Shown here: positions 42,775 to 53,089 of the stretch, piece after piece
Layout: the number at the start of each line of letters is the position of its first letter
Numbering within the stretch: the first letter of the stretch is position 1
Assembly: GCF_011762485.1 (NCBI RefSeq)
Contig: NZ_JAAKGI010000025.1
Coordinates: forward strand, 231,228-295,227
DNA: 64,000 bases
Reading direction: 5' to 3'
DNA from: Yeosuana marina
GTDB taxonomy: Bacteria; Bacteroidota; Bacteroidia; Flavobacteriales; Flavobacteriaceae
The notes under the pieces: model-generated
What the model saw: the letters and a program-made list of their open reading frames with translations, nothing else
Told to the model about the DNA's origin: nothing
Database searches by the model: none
Translations under genes and position numbers: made by a program

Positions 42775-45387
42775 TTATGATATATAATCTTTTGCCTTTG
42801 ATAAAGCTTCAGAAATTCCTTGAGGGTTTTTTCCTCCCGCAGTTGCAAAAAATGGTTGTCCGCCACCACCGCCTTGGATATATTTACCAAGTTCACGAAC
42901 TACGAGTCCGGCATTTAAACCTTTGTTTGCCACTAATTCTTTTGAAATGTAACAGGTTAACAATGCTTTTTCCTCATTTTCTGAGGCAAAGAGCAAGAAC
43001 AAATTATCGTGTTCACTTCCCAATTCAAAACATAAATCTTTCATTCCTGAAGCGTCTAAATCGAGTTTCTTAGCTAAAAACTTAATACCGTTAATTTCAG
43101 TTAATTCAGTCTTTAATTCTCCTTTTATATTTTTCGCTTTATCTTTTAATAAACCTTCAATCTGCTTTTTAAGATTTGCATTTTCATCTTGTAAATTTTG
43201 AAGTGCTTTCACAGGTTCTTTAGCATTATTAAGTAACTCTTTCATTTCAAAATAAGCTTGATTATTTTCAAAATAAAAATCTTTTGCAGCATCATTGGTA
43301 ATTGCTTCAATACGACGAATACCCGATGCTACAGCACCTTCAGACACAATTTTAAAATGCCAAATATCGCCTGTATTTTTAACGTGTGTGCCTCCACAAA
43401 GTTCAATGGATTGTCCAAAACGAATAGCTCTTACCGTATCTCCATATTTTTCTCCAAACAAACTCATTGCGCCTTCGGCAATAGCTTCTTCTTTTGGAAT
43501 GTTTCGCTTTTCAATTAATGGTAATTTGCCTTCGATTCTTGCATTTACAAAATTTTCAACATCACGCAATTCTTCAGTCGTTAGCTTAGAAAAATGAGAA
43601 AAATCAAAACGCAAATGTTTGGAGTGAACGGCACTGCCTTTTTGTTCTACATGAGTGCCTAAAATTTCTCGTAACGCCTGATGTAACAGATGAGTTGCTG
43701 TATGATTACATTCTGTTCTGTATCGTTGCTTTTCATCTACAACCGCCTTAAAGGTTTCATTAAGATGATTTGGTAAATTTTTAGCGAAATGTATGATGAC
43801 ATTATTCTCCTTTTTAGTGTCAAGGATATAAATTACATTACCGTGTGTATCTTCTAAATAGCCTTTATCACCTACTTGTCCGCCACCTTCTGGATAAAAC
43901 GGGGTAAGATTAAATACCAACTGATACATATCTCCTTCTTTTTTGGAAGTTACTTTTCTGTATCTGGTTAATTTTACTTGAGCTTCAAGATAATCATACC
44001 CAATAAATTCTTCATCTGCATCATCAATCAAAATAGTCCAGTCATCGGTTGCCATTTCACTAGCTGCCCGCGAGCGGTCTTTTTGTTTTTGCATTTCGGT
44101 TTGAAAACCAGCTTCATCTAACTGTAATCCTTTTTCTCTTAGAATTAAAGAAGTTAAATCAATAGGAAATCCGTACGTATCATATAATTCAAAAGCCTTT
44201 TCTCCAGAAATTGTTTTATTGGTAGAATCTTCTACAATTTTATTTAGTAATACTAAACCTTGGTCTAAAGTTCTTAAAAAAGACTGTTCCTCTTCTTTAA
44301 TAACATTTTCAATCAATTGTTTTTGAGCTTTCAGTTCAGGAAAGGCCTCTCCCATTTTTTTACTCAATACATCAACCAGCCTGTAAATAAAAGATTCTTT
44401 TTGGTCTAAAAACGTAAAACTATAGCGAATAGCTCGTCGCAAAATTCTACGAATTACATAGCCTGCTCCTGTACTACTAGGTAACTGTCCGTCTGCAATT
44501 GAAAACGCTACGGCACGAACATGATCTGAAATAACTCGTATGGCAACATCTACTTTTTCATCATTTCCATACTCTTTATTTGCTATGGTTTCAATTTCTC
44601 TGATGATTGGAGTAAACACATCGGTATCGTAGTTTGATTGAACACCTTGCAAAACCATGCATAAGCGCTCAAATCCCATTCCTGTATCAATATGTTTGTT
44701 TGGTAGAGGTTCTAAAGATCCATTAGCTTTTCTGTTAAATTCCATAAACACCAAATTCCAAATTTCCACAACTTGCGGATGGTCTTTATTTACCAGATCT
44801 TTTCCTGGAATTTTTGCTTTTTCTTCAGCAGAACGGATATCAACATGAATTTCACTACAAGGCCCACAAGGTCCTTGATCTCCCATTTCCCAGAAGTTAT
44901 CTTTTTTATTACCTTTTAAAATTCTATCCTCTGGAACAATTTGTTTCCAAAGCTGATACGCTTCGTTGTCCATTGGAAGATTATCCTCTTTATTTCCTTC
45001 AAAAACTGTTACATAAAGAATGTCTTTATCTATACCATAAACATCTGTTAATAGCTCCCAAGCCCAAGTAATAGCTTCTTTTTTAAAATAATCACCAAAA
45101 CTCCAGTTACCCAGCATTTCAAATAACGTATGATGGTAAGTATCATAACCAACCTCTTCCAAATCGTTATGTTTTCCAGAAACACGTAAACACTTCTGAG
45201 AATCAGTTAATCGACTATGCTTAGGCTTTGCATTCCCTAAAAAATATTGTTTAAAAGGTACCATACCCGCATTTACAAACATTAAGGTAGGATCATCTTT
45301 TAAAACCATAGGAGCCGATGGCACAATGCCATGCTTTTTATCTTCAAAAAACTTTAAGAATGTAGAGCGAATATCTTGAGACTTCAT
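42775..45387 (-). CDS. alaS: Alanine--tRNA ligase
   Basis: An 870-residue enzyme of normal length. N-terminal catalytic core blocks are [19 protein letters not shown] and [13 protein letters not shown]. The editing domain zinc site uses [12 protein letters not shown] and [14 protein letters not shown]. The C-terminal C-Ala part ends with [16 protein letters not shown]. It charges tRNA-Ala and edits misacylated Ser/Gly. The start ATG at 45387 is followed by the conserved [14 protein letters not shown]. It is divergent from the M23 peptidase gene. Confidence 0.97.
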   Translation of the reverse strand: MKSQDIRSTFLKFFEDKKHGIVPSAPMVLKDDPTLMFVNAGMVPFKQYFLGNAKPKHSRLTDSQKCLRVSGKHNDLEEVGYDTYHHTLFEMLGNWSFGDYFKKEAITWAWELLTDVYGIDKDILYVTVFEGNKEDNLPMDNEAYQLWKQIVPEDRILKGNKKDNFWEMGDQGPCGPCSEIHVDIRSAEEKAKIPGKDLVNKDHPQVVEIWNLVFMEFNRKANGSLEPLPNKHIDTGMGFERLCMVLQGVQSNYDTDVFTPIIREIETIANKEYGNDEKVDVAIRVISDHVRAVAFSIADGQLPSSTGAGYVIRRILRRAIRYSFTFLDQKESFIYRLVDVLSKKMGEAFPELKAQKQLIENVIKEEEQSFLRTLDQGLVLLNKIVEDSTNKTISGEKAFELYDTYGFPIDLTSLILREKGLQLDEAGFQTEMQKQKDRSRAASEMATDDWTILIDDADEEFIGYDYLEAQVKLTRYRKVTSKKEGDMYQLVFNLTPFYPEGGGQVGDKGYLEDTHGNVIYILDTKKENNVIIHFAKNLPNHLNETFKAVVDEKQRYRTECNHTATHLLHQALREILGTHVEQKGSAVHSKHLRFDFSHFSKLTTEELRDVENFVNARIEGKLPLIEKRNIPKEEAIAEGAMSLFGEKYGDTVRAIRFGQSIELCGGTHVKNTGDIWHFKIVSEGAVASGIRRIEAITNDAAKDFYFENNQAYFEMKELLNNAKEPVKALQNLQDENANLKKQIEGLLKDKAKNIKGELKTELTEINGIKFLAKKLDLDASGMKDLCFELGSEHDNLFLLFASENEEKALLTCYISKELVANKGLNAGLVVRELGKYIQGGGGGQPFFATAGGKNPQGISEALSKAKDYIS

Positions 45388-45517
45388 TAATGTAAAACTG
45401 TTACTATGTTGTTAAATTATATTAATTGCAAAACAATTTTTATCTTTACTCGTTTGCAAATAAAATTTAGTTATAAATTGCATCCTCGTAAAGTGCAAAA
45501 ATAGTATAATTTAAGGA

Positions 45518-46489
45518 ATGAGTAAGGTAAAATATTATTACGATCCAGAATCGCTTTCATACCGTAAAATTGAACGCAAAAAAAGAACCACGATAAAATA
45601 TGCTTTTATGTTTATTTTGGCATCGGCTCTTTTTGGGTTTATGTTTGTATTTTTAGCTAGTCAGTACGTAGAATCCCCTAAAGAAAGAGCACTAAAAAGA
45701 GAATTGCAAAATGCTCAACTTCAGTTTCAATTGCTTAATAGAAAAATGACAGAAGCCGAAACCGTTCTGTCTAATATAGCTGATAGAGATAATAATATTT
45801 ACCGAGTCTATTTTGAAGCCAACCCTATACCAGAAGAACAACGAAGAGCTGGATTTGGTGGAATTAACCGATACAAAAAACTAGAAGGTTTTGATAATTC
45901 TAAATTGATTATTGAAAGTAATAAACGTATCGATAAACTTCAAAAGGAAATTGTTGTGCAATCAAAATCTCTTGATGAAATTGCTAAACTAGCCGAAGAA
46001 AAAGAAAAACTTTTAGCTGCTATACCAGCTATTCAGCCCGTAAGAAACGAAGATTTAAAACGTATGGCATCAGGGTACGGAATGCGGTCTGACCCTTTTA
46101 CAAAAGTGAGAAAAATGCATAAGGGTATGGATTTTTCTGCCCCCAGAGGCACCCCTATTTATGCTACTGGAGACGGTGTTGTTACCAGAGCTGATAACCG
46201 AGCAACAGGTTATGGAAATCATATAGAAATTGATCATGGCTATGGTTATACTAGTTTATATGCCCACCTATATAAATACAATGTAAAGAAAAATCAAAAA
46301 GTAAAACGAGGTGACCTTATTGGTTTTGTTGGTAGCACGGGTCGGTCTGAAGCACCGCATTGTCATTATGAGGTTCATAAAGACGGACAAGCCATCAACC
46401 CTATAAATTTCTACTATGGAAGTTTAACTGCCGAAGAATTTGATGAGTTAGTAAAACATGCATCCTTAGAAAACCAATCATTAGATTAA
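45518..46489 (+). CDS. M23 family metallopeptidase (membrane-anchored)
   Basis: A 323-residue protein with one membrane helix (about 25-50), a coiled coil (about 55-175) and a C-terminal LytM-like domain. Zinc-binding motifs are GMRSDPFTKVRKMHKGMDFS (first His and Asp) and APHCHYEVH (HxH). These peptidases cut peptidoglycan cross-links or act as activators in the periplasm. The stop overlaps the MerR gene start (TAATG). Confidence 0.93.
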   Translation: MSKVKYYYDPESLSYRKIERKKRTTIKYAFMFILASALFGFMFVFLASQYVESPKERALKRELQNAQLQFQLLNRKMTEAETVLSNIADRDNNIYRVYFEANPIPEEQRRAGFGGINRYKKLEGFDNSKLIIESNKRIDKLQKEIVVQSKSLDEIAKLAEEKEKLLAAIPAIQPVRNEDLKRMASGYGMRSDPFTKVRKMHKGMDFSAPRGTPIYATGDGVVTRADNRATGYGNHIEIDHGYGYTSLYAHLYKYNVKKNQKVKRGDLIGFVGSTGRSEAPHCHYEVHKDGQAINPINFYYGSLTAEEFDELVKHASLENQSLD

Positions 46490-46818
46490 TGTATATAGAT
46501 TTACCCGAAAAACGATATTACGGCATAGGCGAAGTAGCTAATGCTTTTGGTGTAAACACCTCATTAATTCGTTTTTGGGAAAAAGAATTTGATGTCCTTA
46601 AGCCTAAAAAAAATGCCAAAGGCAATCGGAAATTTACACCAGAAGACATTAAAAATCTTCAGTTTATTTACCACCTAGTTAAAGAAAGAGGATTTACTCT
46701 TGAAGGTGCAAAAACACATCTTAAAGAAGAAAAGAAAGAATCTCTAGAAAATTTTGAGATTATTCATAAGCTAGAGAGTATAAAATCTCAACTCATTAAA
46801 ATAAAAAATGAATTGTAA
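46489..46818 (+). CDS. MerR-family transcriptional regulator
   Basis: A 109-residue protein with the MerR HTH near the N-terminus (KRYYGIGEVANAFGVNTSLI and FWEKEFDVLKPKK), a wing region with GNRKFTPEDIKNLQ, and a short helical tail. No metal or drug-binding domain follows. It is translationally coupled to the M23 peptidase gene and may control envelope genes; this is inferred from position alone. Confidence 0.9.
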   Translation: MYIDLPEKRYYGIGEVANAFGVNTSLIRFWEKEFDVLKPKKNAKGNRKFTPEDIKNLQFIYHLVKERGFTLEGAKTHLKEEKKESLENFEIIHKLESIKSQLIKIKNEL

Positions 46819-46880
46819 CATTTTGACAACTTTTACTACTAATAAACACAATAAATACTAACTTTTTAAAATAAATTATC

Positions 46881-47480
46881 ATGAAAAAATGGCTGATTCC
46901 TGTAATTATAATTGTTGTTATAATTTTTGGTGTTTACAGATGGGCGGTTGGATTTAACAATACCGCTGTAAGATTAAATGAAAATGTAAGTGAAGCCTGG
47001 GGAAATGTTCAAACCTCATACCAACGTAGAAATGACCTAATTGGTAATTTAGTCAATACCGTAAAAGGTGCTGCAGATTTTGAGAAAAGCACATTGACAG
47101 CGGTTATTGAAGCTCGTTCAAAAGCTACTCAAACTACTATTGATCCTGCTAATATTACACCAGAGCAGTTACAACAATTTAACCAAGCTCAAGGAGGATT
47201 AAGCAGTGCGCTATCAAGATTATTGGTGACTGTAGAACGGTACCCAGAATTGAAAGCCAATCAAAATTTCTTGAAATTACAAGATGAGCTAACAAGCACA
47301 GAGAATACAATTCAAACAGCTAGAACAAGATATAACGAAGCCATCAAACCTTACAACAATCATGTAAAAACATTTCCCAATTCGTTTTTAGCTGGTCTTT
47401 TTAATTTTGAAGGCAAACCATATTTTGATGCAGAAGCAGGTGCAGAAAAACCAGTTGATGTAGAATTTGATTTTAAATAA
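46881..47480 (+). CDS. lemA: LemA family protein
   Basis: A 199-residue protein with one N-terminal membrane helix (WLIPVIIIVVIIFGVYRWAV) and the LemA helical domain: NVSEAWGNVQTSYQRRNDLI, then RYPELKANQNFLKLQDEL and FPNSFLAGLFNFEGKPYF. LemA proteins occur with TPM-domain proteins, as here, in operons of unknown role. It is followed by two TPM genes at 6- and 7-base gaps. Confidence 0.94.
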   Translation: MKKWLIPVIIIVVIIFGVYRWAVGFNNTAVRLNENVSEAWGNVQTSYQRRNDLIGNLVNTVKGAADFEKSTLTAVIEARSKATQTTIDPANITPEQLQQFNQAQGGLSSALSRLLVTVERYPELKANQNFLKLQDELTSTENTIQTARTRYNEAIKPYNNHVKTFPNSFLAGLFNFEGKPYFDAEAGAEKPVDVEFDFK

Positions 47481-47486
47481 ACCTAT

Positions 47487-47924
47487 ATGTCTAAAGTAGA
47501 AGATTTTCTTTCTAAAAAAGAAGAACAGGAAATCATTGAAGCTATAAGAATAGCTGAATTAAACACCTCAGGAGAAATCCGTGTACATATTGAAAAAACA
47601 TCTAAAACAGATGCTTTCAATAGGGCTTTAGAAGTGTTCCATTATTTGAAAATGGACAATACTAAGGAACAAAATGGTGTGCTTATTTATGTGGCTGTAA
47701 AAGACAAAACATTTGTTATTTATGGAGACAAGGGCATCAACGACGTTGTTCCTGAAGATTTCTGGGATAGCACAAAAAACATTATTCAGTCTCACTTTAA
47801 ATCAGGAAACTTTAAACAAGGACTTGTTGACGGTATTTTAAAAGCTGGTAAAGAATTAGAAAAACATTTCCCATGGGAAAAGGGAGACATAAACGAACTC
47901 TCAGATGAAATTTCAAAAGGATAA
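47487..47924 (+). CDS. TPM-domain protein, short
   Basis: A 145-residue protein made of one TPM domain: EIIEAIRIAELNTSGEIRVH, GVLIYVAVKDKTFVIYGDKG and HFKSGNFKQGLVDGILKAG. It has no signal peptide or membrane helix, unlike its partner. TPM domains may hydrolyse phosphates or bind proteins. It is followed by the longer TPM gene, which probably starts 7 bases after this stop. Confidence 0.9.
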   Translation: MSKVEDFLSKKEEQEIIEAIRIAELNTSGEIRVHIEKTSKTDAFNRALEVFHYLKMDNTKEQNGVLIYVAVKDKTFVIYGDKGINDVVPEDFWDSTKNIIQSHFKSGNFKQGLVDGILKAGKELEKHFPWEKGDINELSDEISKG

Positions 47925-47931
47925 CGCTAAT

Positions 47932-48777
47932 ATGCTAAACTCTGTTTTCAAAATTAAATCATCAAAAAAGTTAAGCGTAGTATTGCTAACGTTAGTTTTA
48001 GGACTTTTTTCTTTCAACATCACGTTTGCACAATTTGATATTCCACCAATTCCTAAAGAGCAGACTAGTGTTTATGATTATGCGAACCTATTATCAAATT
48101 CTGAAAAAACTGCACTCGAAAATAAGCTTATTAAATATTCAGATACCACCTCTACTCAAATAGTTGTAGCTATTATAAGTACTACAAAAGGAGAAAATAT
48201 TGGATTGCTAACACCAAGATGGGCTCAAAAATGGGGCATTGGACAAGCCAAAGAAGATAATGGAGTGTTTATTTTGCTAGCTAAAGACGATAGAAAAATA
48301 TGGATTTCTGCTGGTTATGGTGTTGAAGACCGTTTAACTGCTGGTATTGTTGGTGAAATAACAAGAAATATTATTATTCCAGAATTTAAAAAAGGAGATT
48401 ATTACCAAGGCTTAAATCAAGGAGTTAATGCTATTTTTGAAGTTTTAACGGGTGCTTATCAAGGTACTAGAAAAGCAGATTCACCCTCTTCTTTCCCACC
48501 ACAGATATTCTTTATATTATTCGTCATTTTTATCATTATTATCATATCCATATCCAAAAACAAACGTGGCGGTGGTGGTAAAGGTGGTGGCAGAGGTAGT
48601 GGTTTTGATATTTGGGACGCGATTATTTTAAGCAACATGGGACGCGGTAGCTTTGGAGGACGTTCATCTGGCGGCTGGGGCGGAAGCTCTGGAGGAGGTT
48701 TTAGTGGCGGCGGAGGCTTCGGAGGAGGTTTTGGTGGTGGCGGTTTCTCTGGCGGTGGCGCTGGTGGAAGCTGGTAA
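47932..48777 (+). CDS. TPM-domain protein with glycine-rich C-terminus
   Basis: A 281-residue protein starting at ATG 47932; the frame is open back to 47905, but that start overlaps the previous gene and precedes the signal peptide. After a signal sequence (about 1-33) comes the TPM domain (VYDYANLLSNSEKTALENKL and GVFILLAKDDRKIWISAGYG). A membrane helix follows (FFILFVIFIIIIISIS), then a tail of Gly, Ser and Phe (GFSGGGGFGGGFGGGG). This is the YgcG-type architecture. Role is unknown, perhaps with LemA in the envelope. Confidence 0.93.
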   Translation: MLNSVFKIKSSKKLSVVLLTLVLGLFSFNITFAQFDIPPIPKEQTSVYDYANLLSNSEKTALENKLIKYSDTTSTQIVVAIISTTKGENIGLLTPRWAQKWGIGQAKEDNGVFILLAKDDRKIWISAGYGVEDRLTAGIVGEITRNIIIPEFKKGDYYQGLNQGVNAIFEVLTGAYQGTRKADSPSSFPPQIFFILFVIFIIIIISISKNKRGGGGKGGGRGSGFDIWDAIILSNMGRGSFGGRSSGGWGGSSGGGFSGGGGFGGGFGGGGFSGGGAGGSW

Positions 48778-48829
48778 AAACTAGGTTTGCATTCAAAAAA
48801 TTTCCAGAAATTCAAGTTTATCTCTAGGA

Positions 48830-49063
48830 TTAATACATTATCCGATACCCTCTATCATTTGTTTCTCCTGCCTTTCCAAGCGTGTTAAACTTTCAACTAA
48901 AACTTAACATAAAATATTGGGTTAACGCAGTAATTTGGGAATCTTCAATATAGTTTTCTGTAGCTACACGTCTGGCATTAGTATTTTGGTATAACAAATC
49001 ATACACTTTAAGAGTCAGTGTGGCATTATCTTTTAAAAATGAATAGGCAAAAATGTTGAATTC
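48830..49063 (-). pseudogene. Remnant of an outer-membrane beta-barrel (TonB-receptor-like) gene
   Basis: The minus strand encodes a C-terminal fragment: FNIFAYSFLKDNATLTLKVY, then DLLYQNTNARRVATENYIED and TQYFMLSFS, the usual last strands of outer membrane beta-barrel family proteins. A TGA stop follows (position of an expected Trp), with the readable continuation KFNTLGKAGETNDRGY to a TAA at 48830. An in-frame stop lies just before the fragment, so the first several hundred codons are missing. This is a decayed gene remnant. The rest of the 48778-49100 gap shows nothing else. Confidence 0.72.
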
Positions 49064-49100
49064 CTAAACTCGGGCTAAAAAACATCAAATCTAAAACAAT

Positions 49101-50405
49101 CTATTTCTTACGCATGTAAACACTAATTGGCACCCCATGAAAACCAAAATGTTCTCTTAGTTTGTTTTCTAAAAATCGTTTATACGGATCTTTTACATAT
49201 TGCGGTAAGTTACAAAAGAACGCAAACTGCGGTTGCGGCGTTGGCAGTTGCATGATGTATTTAATTTTTACATACTTAGCCTTATACGCTGGTGGTGGAT
49301 AATTTTCAATAATAGGTAGTAAGATTTCGTTAAGCTTACTAGTTTTTATCTTTTTTGATCTGTTTTTATAAACCTCAACTGCTGTTTCTATAGCCTTATA
49401 AATACGTTGTTTTGTGGTTGCCGATATAAAAATGATAGGCACATCTGTGAAGGGTTCCATTTGTTGTCTGATAGCTTTTTCATAATCTTTAACAGATTTA
49501 TGGTCCTTTTCTACTGTATCCCATTTGTTAACCAAAATAACAATCCCTTTTCGGTTACGTTCGGCTAACCAAAAAATATTTTGAACTTGTCCATCAAACC
49601 CACGATTGGCGTCTAAAACAATTAAACACACATCACTATGCTCTATGGCACGCACACTTCTCATGACTGAGTAAAACTCTAAATCTTCTTTAACTTTAGC
49701 TTTACGTCGAATTCCTGCCGTATCCACCAAGTTAAACTCAAATCCGAAGCTACTATATTTTGTATCAATAGAATCGCGAGTTGTTCCCGCTATATCGGTT
49801 ACAATATATCTGTCCTCGCCCATCAATGCATTAATGAATGATGATTTCCCGGCATTAGGCCTGCCAACTACTGCAAATCTTGGTAATTCTTCTTCTACAA
49901 CCGTTTCTTTTTCTGGTAACGCTTTTACTAAAGCATCCAACAAATCACCTGTTCCACTCCCATTAATACTTGCAATCGTAAAATAATCTCCTAGTCCTAA
50001 TGAATAAAACTCTACAGCATCTTCTGCGCGTTTTGCATTATCAACTTTATTAACTACTAAAAATACCGGTTTGGTTACTTTTCGTAATAAGTTGGCAACA
50101 TCTTCATCCATTCCTGTAACGCCAGACTCTACATCAACCATGAAGATAATAGCATCGGCTTCGTCGATAGCTAATTCTACTTGCTTATCAATTTGTGCTT
50201 CAAAAACATCATCACTACCCAATACATAGCCACCTGTGTCAATAAGTGAAAATTCTCTGCCATTCCAATCACTCTTTCCGTAATGTCTGTCTCTTGTAAC
50301 GCCACTTACCGCATCAACAATGGCTTCCCTTCGTTGTATTAAACGATTGAAAAATGTTGACTTCCCTACATTTGGTCGTCCTACTATAGCAACTATATTA
50401 CTCAT
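49101..50405 (-). CDS. der: Ribosome-assembly GTPase Der (EngA)
   Basis: A 434-residue protein with ATG at 50405 (the frame offers a GTG at 50414, less likely). It has two tandem GTPase domains, with P-loops GRPNVGKS and GRPNAGKS, and switch/G3 motifs DTGG and DTAG, then NKVD and NKWD G4 motifs. A C-terminal KH-like domain follows with [20 protein letters not shown]. Der acts in 50S subunit maturation and is essential in many bacteria. Another GTPase gene, era, follows upstream on the same strand after a membrane protein gene. Confidence 0.96.
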   Translation of the reverse strand: MSNIVAIVGRPNVGKSTFFNRLIQRREAIVDAVSGVTRDRHYGKSDWNGREFSLIDTGGYVLGSDDVFEAQIDKQVELAIDEADAIIFMVDVESGVTGMDEDVANLLRKVTKPVFLVVNKVDNAKRAEDAVEFYSLGLGDYFTIASINGSGTGDLLDALVKALPEKETVVEEELPRFAVVGRPNAGKSSFINALMGEDRYIVTDIAGTTRDSIDTKYSSFGFEFNLVDTAGIRRKAKVKEDLEFYSVMRSVRAIEHSDVCLIVLDANRGFDGQVQNIFWLAERNRKGIVILVNKWDTVEKDHKSVKDYEKAIRQQMEPFTDVPIIFISATTKQRIYKAIETAVEVYKNRSKKIKTSKLNEILLPIIENYPPPAYKAKYVKIKYIMQLPTPQPQFAFFCNLPQYVKDPYKRFLENKLREHFGFHGVPISVYMRKK

Positions 50406-50579
50406 ACTCTTCACATTATTTGTAACAGCCTAAGACTGATTTAATTATTTAGCATGGTTGGCTAAATTTTTTGCAAAAATAGAAAATATACCCTTTGTAA
50501 GGGTCTTTTTTGGCAACTATTAAATTGTTTAATTTTTTCAAGAAAAAATAGTATTTTAATAAACTTAAAACTAAACTAG

Positions 50580-51077
50580 ATGTCAACCACCAATACCATC
50601 GTATTAAGACCTCGCTTTAAAATAGAATTAGAACGGGATAATGAATCTGTGCTAAAAGATTTTGAAGACGCAAAAGCATCACAAAATAATTATATTGTTA
50701 ATAGAATTGACGACCACGTTTTTATAAAATTTCCAAAGCACAGACAACACTTTTGGTCTCCGCAATTACATTTAGAAATTAATGAAATAGATAAAAAATT
50801 GAGTTTACTTTATGGTCTTTTTGGCCCAAATCCAACAGTTTGGACTTTGTTTATGTTTTTACACTTTATGGTAGCTGGATTATTTATAGCTTTTAGTATT
50901 TGGGCATATACTAACTGGTGCTTAAAATCAAGTTATGCTATACAAGTCTGTCTTATGTTTTTCATGGTGATTGTTTGGTTTGTTCTTTATTTTGCAGGTA
51001 GTATAGGAAAAGCATCTAGTAAAAATGAAATGCTCGAATTACAGCAATTTATGAATGAAATTTTAAAAATTGATTAA
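50580..51077 (+). CDS. Two-helix membrane protein of unknown function
   Basis: A 165-residue protein. The N-terminal half is soluble (PRFKIELERDNESVLKDFED, FPKHRQHFWSPQLHLEI) and the C-terminal half has two membrane helices (WTLFMFLHFMVAGLFIAFSI and CLMFFMVIVWFVLYFAGSI). It lies between der and era but on the opposite strand. Databases often carry a GTP-binding label for such proteins from context; no nucleotide motif is visible. Confidence 0.75.
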   Translation: MSTTNTIVLRPRFKIELERDNESVLKDFEDAKASQNNYIVNRIDDHVFIKFPKHRQHFWSPQLHLEINEIDKKLSLLYGLFGPNPTVWTLFMFLHFMVAGLFIAFSIWAYTNWCLKSSYAIQVCLMFFMVIVWFVLYFAGSIGKASSKNEMLELQQFMNEILKID

Positions 51078-51084
51078 AAATTCT

Positions 51085-51969
51085 CTATTTCTGGTTATAA
51101 CCAAAACGTTTCAACTGATTCATATTTGACCGCCAATTCTTATTAACCTTAACATACAATTCTATATGGATTTGTTTTCCAAAGAATTTTTCAAGATCCT
51201 TTCTGGCTTCTACACCTACACGTTTTAAGGCACTTCCTTTATGACCAATTATGATTCCTTTTTGAGTATCGCGCTCTACCATAATAACTGAACGAACACG
51301 GATGATATTTTCTTCTTCAAAAAACTCTTCGGTATCAACTTCAACTGCATAAGGAATTTCCTTTTTGTAATGAAGTAAGATTTTTTCCCGAATAGTTTCA
51401 TTAATAAAAAATCGTTCCGGCTTATCTGTTAATTGATCTTTTGGATAAAATGGTGGTGATTCTGGCAATAACTCAATAATTCTATTAAATACTTCTTTTA
51501 CATTAAAACCTTCAAGAGCTGAAATAGGAAAAATTTCGGCATTAGGCACTTTTTCTGTCCAAAGTTGAACTTGCGATTCTAATTGTTCTTGATGTGACTT
51601 ATCAATTTTATTTAAAAGAAGTAAAACTGGTATTTTTGAATTGGTAATTTTATTAAAAAAGGCTTCGTCTTTGAGTTCTTGCTCACCAATTTCAACTAAA
51701 TACAATAAGACATCGGCATCTTCAAAAGCTGATTTTACAAAATCCATCATACTTTCTTGCAACTCGTAAGCGGGTTTAATAATTCCTGGTGTATCAGATA
51801 AAACTACCTGAAAATCATCGCCATTTACAATACCCAAAATACGGTGTCTGGTGGTTTGTGCTTTGGACGTGATGATAGATAACTTCTCGCCAACAAAAGC
51901 ATTCATAAGGGTCGATTTCCCAACATTGGGATTACCTATAATGTTTACAAAACCTGCTTTATGCTCCAT
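51085..51969 (-). CDS. era: GTPase Era
   Basis: A 294-residue protein with the P-loop GNPNVGKST, switch TTRHRILGI, G3 DTPG, and G4 NKID. The C-terminal KH domain has IIGHKGSALKRVGVEARKDL. Era binds the 3' end of 16S rRNA and helps 30S assembly. Length is normal. It is transcribed on the minus strand, convergent with the 50580 gene across a 7-base gap. Confidence 0.96.
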   Translation of the reverse strand: MEHKAGFVNIIGNPNVGKSTLMNAFVGEKLSIITSKAQTTRHRILGIVNGDDFQVVLSDTPGIIKPAYELQESMMDFVKSAFEDADVLLYLVEIGEQELKDEAFFNKITNSKIPVLLLLNKIDKSHQEQLESQVQLWTEKVPNAEIFPISALEGFNVKEVFNRIIELLPESPPFYPKDQLTDKPERFFINETIREKILLHYKKEIPYAVEVDTEEFFEEENIIRVRSVIMVERDTQKGIIIGHKGSALKRVGVEARKDLEKFFGKQIHIELYVKVNKNWRSNMNQLKRFGYNQK

Positions 51970-52040
51970 AGTTTATTAATTTATAAGGTGCAAAGTTACA
52001 ACCTTGATTTGTATTTATAGTATACAAGTTATGCAAACAA

Positions 52041-52069
52041 AAAAACAGGAAGCATAGCTTCCTGTTTTT
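52041..52069 (-). terminator. Terminator after the FKBP isomerase gene
   Basis: A 13-bp perfect stem, AAAAACAGGAAGC / GCTTCCTGTTTTT, with an ATA loop. It is 24 bases past the stop of the FKBP gene on the minus strand and precedes the era start. Confidence 0.87.
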
Positions 52070-52092
52070 GTAAGTTTCTTTTTTTGAAGAAA

Positions 52093-52821
52093 TTATTTTT
52101 TAGTAATATCTAAAAGTTCAACTTCAAAAATTAATGCTGAAAAAGGTTTGATTTTATCTCCTCTTTGTTGGAAGCCATAAGCTAAATCTTGAGGAATAAA
52201 AAATTTGTATTTAGAACCAACTGGCATTAACTGTAATCCTTCTGTCCAACCTTTTATAACTTGGTTTACGCCAAATTCTGCTGGTTTACCTCTATCTACA
52301 GAGCTATCAAAAACAGTTCCATCAATCAAAGTTCCGTGATAATTTACTTTTACTCTTGAAGTAGCGGTTGGCTTTTCACCTGTTCCTTGTTTCTCAACAA
52401 TATATTGTAAACCGCTAGCAGTAGTTTGCACACCTTCTTTGGTTTTGTTTTCTTCTAAAAATTTCTCACCTGCAAGTTTATTATCAGCAAATTGTTCTTC
52501 CGCTTTAGCAATTTGTTCTTCTTGTTGTTTAGCTCTTTGTGTTTCTTGTTTTTTTCTGAAGTACGTACTTAAAATTGTTTGGCTTTTGTCTGAATCTATT
52601 AAAATATTTGTAGAGTCCATAGCATTTTTGAATCCTTGCATAAATAATTCAGTATCCATTTCAGAAACACTATTTTTTACATTTCTTGCTACATCCATAC
52701 CAATAGCATAACTTACAGAATCTATTTCTGTTTTCAATGGCTTATTAGTAACACCTTGACTATTGCATGATGATACTAGGGTCGTTAAAACTATAACTGC
52801 CAAAAATTTAATTATTTTCAT
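52093..52821 (-). CDS. FKBP-type peptidyl-prolyl isomerase, lipoprotein (FkpA/Mip type)
   Basis: A 242-residue lipoprotein (MKIIKFLAVIVLTTLVSSC). The N-terminal helical dimerisation domain (about 25-130, rich in Gln, Glu and Lys) is followed by the FKBP domain with GLQYIVEKQGTGEKPTATSR, TVFDSSVDRGKPAEFG and FIPQDLAYGFQQRG. It speeds proline isomerisation and folding in the periplasm. The gene has a promoter gap upstream of 268 bases. Confidence 0.92.
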   Translation of the reverse strand: MKIIKFLAVIVLTTLVSSCNSQGVTNKPLKTEIDSVSYAIGMDVARNVKNSVSEMDTELFMQGFKNAMDSTNILIDSDKSQTILSTYFRKKQETQRAKQQEEQIAKAEEQFADNKLAGEKFLEENKTKEGVQTTASGLQYIVEKQGTGEKPTATSRVKVNYHGTLIDGTVFDSSVDRGKPAEFGVNQVIKGWTEGLQLMPVGSKYKFFIPQDLAYGFQQRGDKIKPFSALIFEVELLDITKK

Positions 52822-53089
52822 TTGTCGTTTTTGTTTAAAAATTCAAGCAAAAATAACAAATTTAAAACGAGAACAAAGGAAGCTTTTGTTACAATTTTCA
52901 TAAATTAATAAAACTTCCCCATAATTTGAATATTTTTTTAAATCAAAACAGCAACTATATCAGTTAATATAATTGAAACAAACTTTAATTTTTGTTTAAC
53001 GTAATACTGTCTTTTAATTGTTAATTTTAATAATCCAATTAATACGTCCTTAATTTTTAAGGAAAGACTTTAACTTAAAAAAGCAATAT

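Noticed and set aside
42747..43073. 108-residue plus-strand frame
   Set aside because: Antisense shadow of the alaS end.
48459..48815. 118-residue proline-rich frame on the minus strand
   Set aside because: It is the mirror of the Gly-rich tail of the TPM protein; composition results from the repeats on the other strand.
52822..53089. Search for an operator before the Crp/Fnr regulator itself
   Set aside because: Half-sites such as GTTAC occur, but no dyad at the common spacing was found, so autoregulation is not claimed.
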